DNA of 64,000 nt from Mastigias papua (taxonomy: Eukaryota > Cnidaria > Scyphozoa > Rhizostomeae > Mastigiidae): positions 6,982,669 to 7,046,668 of the forward strand of contig OZ025269.1 of assembly GCA_964019165.1 (NCBI GenBank). The letters run 5' to 3'. The first letter of the stretch is position 1; each line of letters begins with the position of its first letter. The position numbers and the translations under genes were made by a program. Below, piece by piece: positions 61,901 through 64,000 of the stretch. The notes under the pieces were generated by a model. The model was not told the origin of the DNA. It saw only the letters and a program-made list of their open reading frames with translations, and did no database searches.

Positions 61901-64000
61901 CAATTTACATTTTTCCAGAGCAAAGGTATGGAATTTGTCCATAAAGTCTTCGGAATAGGACTTTGTACATCTAGAAAATGCTTTGTAGATTATTAAAGCG
62001 AAATAATCAAGTAAAACTCTAATTTTTAAGCTTTTTGCACTTCATGTTTATCGAGCGTACTTTCTAGCTGTACTCTTATATCTTAAACCTTGGGTGGTTT
62101 ATGGAAAAAATATCAGCAGAATGTACGTTGCTTTTTTATCAATTATGATTCCATGTATCCTCCCGATTCAAACCTTATAAGCATAGATTCAAATTTGCAA
62201 AAGTCCTACCATGATTACGTAACTGAATATTATTATTCTGGTAAATCAGCAACAATGATCTTCACCAAAATTTGCAAATGCTCTCATTATAAGAGTTATT
62301 CCCTCTTTTTATCTCAGCCCTGCACGTGTGTACACTAGAATTATTTTGAATTTGCTCTCTGATTTATAGTAATTGGACGAAAAGTCAACATGGCTGCAAG
62401 ATTAATGACAAACTATCCTGGAAAGCTTTCATGCGACCCGGAAACCTTTGACATAGCAAAAATGAAGCTGCCACGGTCAGATTTTTCCGTTTTGCCATTT
62501 AAGGTGCTGAAAGGAATAAAAGACCCTGGAATCATAAGGGAATACTATCCTTCATCAAGGTATGCATATAATTTATTTTCAGTGAAAATCAGAGGGCAAA
62601 CAATAAACCTCCACTAAGTCTACCTTCTGATCTCAACATTGTGATGCGAGTATGAAAGTAACCCGTCCTTGATCCTGGTCAGGACTATAATCAGCGTTTG
62701 AAATAGCGTTTCTATATGCTGATCAGACTATAGTCAGAGTTTGGAATAGTGTTTCTACGTGCAGATCAGACTATCGTCATGATTTGGACTAGTGCTTCTA
62801 GATGCTGATCAGACTATAGTCAGAGTTGCAAATAGTGTTTCTAGATGCTCATCAGACTATAGCCAGCGTTTGAAATAGCGTTTCTATATGCTGATCAGAC
62901 TATATTCAGAGTTGGAAATAGTGTTTCTACGTGCCGATCAGACTATAGTCAGAATTTAGAATAGTGTTCCTACATGCTGATCAGACTATAGTCAGAGTTT
63001 GGAATAGTGTTTCTAGATGTTCATCAGACTATAGTCAGAGTTTGGAATAGTGTTTCCAGATGCTGATCAGACTATAGTCAGAGTTTGGAATAGTGTTTCC
63101 AGATGCTGATCAGACTACAGTTAGAGTTTGGAATAGTGTTTCCAGATGCTGATCAGACTATAGTCAGAGTTTGGAATAGTGTTTCCAGATGCTGATCAGA
63201 CTATAGTCAGAGTTTGGAATAGTGTTTCCAGATGCTGATCAGACTATAGTCAGAGTTTGGAATAGTGTTTCCAGATGCTGATCAGACTATAGTCAGAGTT
63301 GCAAATAGTGTTTCTATGTGTCTATCAGACTATCGTCAGAGTTTGGAATAGTGTTTCTATGTGTCTATCAGACTATCGTCAGAGTTTGGAATAGTGTTTC
63401 TAGATGCTAATCAGACTATAGTCGGAGTTGCAAATAGTGTTGCTAGATGCTGATCAGACTATAGTCAGAGTTGGAAATAGTGTTTCTACATGCCGATCAG
63501 ACTAAAGCCAGAGTTGGAAATAGTGTTTCTAGATTTTGAAGCATTGTAAGCCTTTAAGTCATTCTCGCATTTTCGATAAATCTCAGAGTCCAAATTCAGT
63601 ACAAACATTAAATTATTACTTTTTTGGCTCTATGTACATAGGACTGGACTAGAACTGTGTATTAATTCGTAATATTTATTTGAACTTTTTCAGAAGGCAT
63701 GAAATACCCACAAAGGTCTATTAATTTAAATACCCTTGAAATTGTTTATTTTAGTCCTTGAATATTCCGTGAAAACTCCTTGAATTTGCTTACCAAAATC
63801 CTGCATGAGCCCTGCTTCAAGTGTTGAACTGTTGTACTTTGCTTGGTTGCAATATCTTATAAGCAAACCTGAAGAAAATTGAAATGACTCCAAATTTTCT
63901 GCGTTGAGTCATTGATAACTTCGCTGTTTTTGCTCCAGTTTTAAACATCTCCAATGTCTTTTTGCATTGTCTTTTCTAGGATTGAGGAAGAAGTTCAAGA
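45303..64000 (+). CDS. ADCY10: Soluble adenylyl cyclase (ADCY10-like), N-terminal part, 13 exons, runs off window
   Basis: sAC makes cAMP from ATP in the cytosol, nucleus and cilia and in mammals is stimulated directly by bicarbonate and Ca2+. The joined exons encode about 568 aa so far, with both class III cyclase domains. C1 has MFADISGF (metal Asp78) and VLKFAGDALL (Lys128, Asp132). C2 has FDKGCTFIVIFGLPG (Lys433), FCGVVGHKDRHEYTVIG (Thr498) and VNMAARLM (Asn505, Arg509). These align with human Asp47, Lys95, Asp99, Lys334, Thr405, Asn412 and Arg416 with nearly the same spacing, so catalysis should be intact. Human Arg176, a bicarbonate ligand, is Gly211 here. All 12 junctions are in phase with GT-AG introns. 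The large C-terminal NTPase/TPR-like half of full-length sAC would lie beyond the window. Intron 1 hosts a DNA transposon. Confidence 0.93.
46046..46154 (+). repeat. Left subterminal array of TTTCGGAC motifs
   Basis: Seven copies of an (A)ACTTTCGGAC-like word, all in the same orientation and spaced 12-20 bp. The first is altered to ACTTTTGGAC. Likely transposase (or HIRAN-protein) binding sites by analogy with subterminal arrays of other DNA transposons. Confidence 0.85.
46236..47693 (-). CDS. Pogo/jerky-type DDE transposase
   Basis: Catalyses excision and TA-targeted integration of the element. An intact 485-codon frame from the ATG at 47693; the frame is open 12 codons further up but without an ATG. 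The N-terminus MSIFNYFKKLG precedes a basic region and a helix-turn-helix-like DNA-binding part (about 50-190: WTGEERAEIGRLAHKHGN, then KKKKIGRPTLLPEEL with an AT-hook-like G-R-P). The catalytic core of the DDE_1 family follows: ILNFDQTPLSY (first Asp), AMLIFDVFKGQTT (second Asp), and HYFQPLDLTVNGPAKKFLKS (third acidic residue, Asp). The tail is acidic (ELEPEDPFEDLD). Length and order fit pogo/Tigger/jerky transposases. No stop or frameshift, so probably functional. Confidence 0.9.
   Translation of the reverse strand: MSIFNYFKKLGPDQTSQVLNKSSTSLSSRETEEVRKKLIEKESEGGKRKKYRIWTGEERAEIGRLAHKHGNAIALNMLVGRYPRLTKQTLSDFKKAYLALKSNEDEVLVIKKKKIGRPTLLPEELMKKTIETVNALRLKGAPVSASVINSVAKGIILANDSSLLTENGGPISLSNDWARNILYRMDKEGRKMTRRMATTSKIPVSPGLLKETKLDFQRKIKGIQSRHSIPDELILNFDQTPLSYVCTSNHTLHEKGASSVPLLGKGKQKQITGTFTVSKSGVFLPMQLIYEGKTNRCLPQGIKFPDGFDVTHTPNHWSNEEKVTQLLNSVIFPFVAKQREELELPVEQKAMLIFDVFKGQTTNAVLKLIEDNNCISVFVPANLTHYFQPLDLTVNGPAKKFLKSKFEEWYARNIEAQLNSGIDVYSVEVSRKLSTIKPLHAHWLIGLYDHMRNNPEMIKKGFELAGINDALTTELEPEDPFEDLD
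47694..47993. promoter_or_regulatory. Central divergent promoter region of the transposon
   Basis: About 300 bp between the two ATGs, transcribed outward in both directions. No TATA box can be assigned with confidence. The + strand frame is open back to 47931 without an ATG. Confidence 0.45.
47994..48587 (+). CDS. HIRAN-like domain protein carried by the transposon
   Basis: An intact 197-codon frame starting at the first ATG. After a basic start (GKTSWKNPKKGQT) come SDPYAVAWKL (about 44-53), VVGHVPREISRAVSFFLDRG (about 63-82) and IPRGGLEILLKVTMKI (about 98-113). The order 'N/D-P-Y-x-x-A-x ... V-G-x-V-P-R-x-I-S/A-x-x-x-x-x-x-L ... G' is the signature of HIRAN domains, which in HLTF bind 3' single-stranded DNA ends and in bacteria accompany nucleases and helicases. 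The last 40 residues are very acidic (ENDENEEEQWENADEGR). It sits divergently beside the transposase within the inverted repeats, so it belongs to the element. A role in end recognition, repair at excision sites or host-factor mimicry is inference. Similar stand-alone proteins occur, as I recall, in cnidarian and fish genomes as uncharacterised proteins. Confidence 0.7.
   Translation: MESIYTQTIASRGWHVYGKTSWKNPKKGQTVFAEKEQEKIALLSDPYAVAWKLKHSEKLTASVVGHVPREISRAVSFFLDRGGIVQGTVINEKYQPSPIPRGGLEILLKVTMKIGDEKRRYLNRLREIIKANYEIGTEMECEISTASISSFEIASSECVENREELVMFLENDENEEEQWENADEGRKEQCEIICLDD
48649..48747. repeat. Right subterminal array of TTTCGGAC motifs, two orientations
   Basis: Four copies read TTTCGGAC on the + strand (48649-48708). 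The two nearest the tip are inverted (GTCCGAAA at 48717 and 48733), which places them in the same orientation relative to the end as the left array. Confidence 0.85.
49261..49428 (+). CDS. ADCY10: ADCY10 exon 2 (aa 25-81)
   Basis: Carries the start of C1: LTHIPDMVINY matches the 'H-L-P-D-L-I' lead of sAC, and CIGVAMFADISG holds the first metal Asp. Acceptor AACTTGCAG, donor GTATAT, phase 1. Confidence 0.92.
49429..52471. other. ADCY10 intron 2, non-coding
   Basis: About 3 kb without a recognisable gene or complete element. AGTGGTGTGCCGAAGG at about 50866-50881 resembles a transposon end but lacks a partner. Confidence 0.4.
52472..52582 (+). CDS. ADCY10: ADCY10 exon 3 (aa 81-118)
   Basis: GFTALCEKYADM, then GTDKLTATLNNYIGKIVD, matching the helix after the first metal site. 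Acceptor TATTTTTCAG, donor GTATGT, phase 1. Confidence 0.93.
52675..52872 (-). mobile_element. tRNA-derived SINE
   Basis: On the - strand from 52872 the head reads GCCCTTGTGGTATAGTGGTT (A box) and later GGTTCGATTCC (B box), with a tRNA-like anticodon arm whose triplet could be GGA. Acceptor-stem pairing is poor, so this is not a working tRNA. A body of about 125 bp follows, ending in an AT-rich tail. Confidence 0.65.
52874..52964. repeat. AT-rich (ATATATAA)n and (TA)n microsatellite
   Basis: Alternating ATATAAATATATA and ACATATATA units ending in a pure TA run, adjacent to the SINE head. Confidence 0.85.
53059..53800 (-). pseudogene. Decayed unrecognised coding-like region antisense in ADCY10 intron 3
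   Basis: Read on the - strand, about 230 codons of charged, helix-rich protein can be followed with one stop and two frameshifts. First comes KLKSIDSEIQDIILIATLAN and QHVWDKEYTAQEERLLNIWR (to about 53563), then a Lys-rich stretch in another frame, then an open frame 53418-53062 with DFVNEMDKMMRCEDNDIHFD, then KLKKLTGSLERLNNEDK. Lys, Glu and Asn dominate, and parts suggest coiled coil. I do not recognise the family. It could be a retropseudogene or a remnant of a nested gene; no poly(A) tail is seen. Confidence 0.4.
53796..53850. repeat. (CATA)n/(TATG)n self-complementary microsatellite
   Basis: CATA units on the left run directly into TATG units on the right, so the block can fold into a long hairpin or cruciform. 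Confidence 0.8.
53929..53967 (+). CDS. ADCY10: ADCY10 exon 4, 39 nt (aa 118-131)
   Basis: IIKDGGDVLKFAG: Lys128 of the 'L-K-F-A-G-D' motif. Acceptor TTTATCTAG, donor GTACGT. The motif is split between this exon and exon 5. Confidence 0.95.
54115..54330 (+). mobile_element. tRNA-derived SINE with Asn-like head
   Basis: The head TGGCCTGTAGGTAAAGCGCT (A box) and ATCGATTGTTCCAGG (degenerate B box) surround an anticodon arm CTCGACTGTTGAGC with GTT in the loop, like tRNA-Asn. A body rich in GGTGGCAACACTGGGG and CCCTACCTCGACCC follows. Confidence 0.55.
54331..55497. other. Rest of ADCY10 intron 4
   Basis: No gene recognised. Confidence 0.4.
55498..55853 (+). CDS. ADCY10: ADCY10 exon 5 (aa 131-249), end of C1
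   Basis: Begins with the second metal Asp132 (DALLASWLFSH), then LLRVKIAMAVGSMIVTFVG and FTLSGTAIEEVGAAEKHAEP then SDVILTHLAW. The last stretch aligns with human FLVIGQAVDDVRLAQ. The position of human Arg176 is Gly211 (codon 55737-55739). Acceptor TCAACAG, donor GTATAA, phase 0. Confidence 0.95.
56086..56368 (+). CDS. ADCY10: ADCY10 exon 6 (aa 250-344), linker between C1 and C2
   Basis: A divergent linker with several Cys (IICPRLDKLIAECPACNLGL). sAC linkers vary between animals, so support comes from the open frame, splice sites (CCATCAG and GTAAGC) and phase. Confidence 0.85.
56369..57737. other. ADCY10 intron 6, non-coding
   Basis: No gene or element recognised. Confidence 0.4.
57738..57820 (+). 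CDS. ADCY10: ADCY10 exon 7 (aa 344-371)
   Basis: RRRMSFTLTENQVEDLRAYV then ATPVLDK, matching the segment before C2 (human '...L-x-x-Y-V-M/A-x-x-I/V-L'). Acceptor TTTCTACAG, donor GTATAA, phase 0. Confidence 0.88.
57821..58977. other. ADCY10 intron 7, non-coding
   Basis: A 100-codon open frame at 58274-58576 lies here but has no family resemblance or matching splice sites. Confidence 0.4.
58978..59131 (+). CDS. ADCY10: ADCY10 exon 8 (aa 372-423), start of C2
   Basis: WLSEMRDVSVLFINMKLPGG then AYEIIHEETLKYQ, equivalent to human LRPVTIVFVNLMF and its following helix. Acceptor TTAATAG, donor GTATTT, phase 1. Confidence 0.93.
59132..59779. other. ADCY10 intron 8, with a tRNA-SINE remnant
   Basis: No coding sequence; the tRNA-like remnant at 59699-59752 is listed separately. 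Confidence 0.5.
59699..59752 (-). mobile_element. tRNA-like 3' half (SINE remnant)
   Basis: On the - strand an anticodon arm TTGACGTACAAAGTCAG (loop triplet ACA) is followed by GAGTTCGAATCCCGCTC, a perfect T arm / B box. The D arm is absent. It ends about 30 bp before the exon 9 acceptor. Confidence 0.6.
59780..59811 (+). CDS. ADCY10: ADCY10 exon 9, 32 nt (aa 423-433)
   Basis: NLNKVFSFDK, ending in Lys433, the ATP-base-recognising Lys of C2 (human Lys334). Acceptor TTTCTCTCAG, donor GTAAGC, phase 0. Confidence 0.93.
59812..60582. other. ADCY10 intron 9, non-coding
   Basis: No gene or element recognised. Confidence 0.45.
60583..60701 (+). CDS. ADCY10: ADCY10 exon 10 (aa 434-473)
   Basis: GCTFIVIFGLPGGKHEDDGY then AGQGILESLQSIAGI, matching human GCSFLCVFGFPG and its following helix. 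An earlier GT at 60659 is in frame but would drop the conserved helix, so the donor at 60702 (GTATGT) is chosen. Confidence 0.93.
61267..61343 (+). CDS. ADCY10: ADCY10 exon 11 (aa 473-499)
   Basis: TIGVTTGRAFCGVVGHKDRH then EYT with Thr498. Acceptor TGCATTTAG, donor GTAAAT, phase 1. Confidence 0.95.
61344..62369. other. ADCY10 intron 11, non-coding
   Basis: No gene or element recognised. Confidence 0.45.
62370..62559 (+). CDS. ADCY10: ADCY10 exon 12 (aa 499-562), end of C2
   Basis: IGRKVNMAARLMTNYPGKLS holds Asn505 and Arg509; FKVLKGIKDPG matches the 'K-V-M-K-G-V-x-x-x-G' end of C2 in sAC. Acceptor ATTTATAG, donor GTATGC, phase 2. Confidence 0.95.
62669..63536 (+). repeat. 43-bp minisatellite array (~20 copies) in ADCY10 intron 12
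   Basis: The unit is TGCTGATCAGACTATAGTCA, then GAGTTTGGAATAGTGTTTCC, then AGA. It contains two palindromes, CTGATCAG and GACTATAGTC. Central copies (about 63020-63290) are almost identical; the outer ones vary at AGATGCT/ACGTGCC and GTTTGGA/GTTGCAA. Confidence 0.93.
63537..63979. other. End of ADCY10 intron 12
   Basis: Non-coding, ending with the acceptor CTTTTCTAG. Confidence 0.6.
63980..64000 (+). CDS. ADCY10: ADCY10 exon 13, beginning only
   Basis: After the acceptor the phase-2 join gives R then IEEEVQ, continuing past the window edge. Confidence 0.75.

Overview
The window is animal nuclear DNA: visibly AT-rich, with long introns, GT-AG splice sites, many (TA)n tracts and decayed non-LTR retrotransposons, SINEs and MITEs. 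Two host genes can be reconstructed exon by exon on the + strand: striatin (complete) and soluble adenylyl cyclase ADCY10 (N-terminal part, running off the right end). The mix of a metazoan STRIPAK subunit, a bicarbonate-type cyclase, a cnidarian/sponge/lophotrochozoan-like LINE complement and a two-gene pogo-like transposon suggests a marine invertebrate; I cannot fix the phylum.

Region by region. 1-11.7 kb is gene-poor. It holds a LINE 3' fragment, a terminal exon with a TIR/SEFIR-like pattern plus a diverged relative, a full-length intronless copy of the mitochondrial ATP synthase OSCP subunit broken by one stop and one frameshift, two more LINE fragments and a hAT-like MITE end. 11.7-38.7 kb is striatin: 19 exons summing to 2418 nt (805 aa), with every exon junction in phase. 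Its introns carry a 1.0 kb pogo-type MITE, a LINE 3' end, a (CCTG)n(TCTG)n tract, three tandem CAT-tailed repeat units, a 0.9 kb hAT-type element with 8-bp duplications, and a 67-bp minisatellite. 38.7-45.3 kb is intergenic, with a possible small membrane-protein ORF, a MITE, an isolated SLC22-like exon and a LINE fragment. 45.3-64 kb is ADCY10: 13 exons covering both cyclase domains (about 568 aa so far).

The standout element is at 46033-48756, inside ADCY10 intron 1. It is a TA-flanked DNA transposon with matching ends, an intact pogo/jerky-type DDE transposase on the - strand, and a divergently transcribed intact ORF on the + strand that resembles a HIRAN domain (a DNA-end-binding fold). 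Its ends carry arrays of a short TTTCGGAC motif. A transposase paired with a HIRAN-like accessory protein is the best candidate here for an undescribed system.

A second point of interest is in ADCY10. All metal-binding and catalytic residues I can align are kept, but the Arg that binds bicarbonate in human sAC is Gly here.
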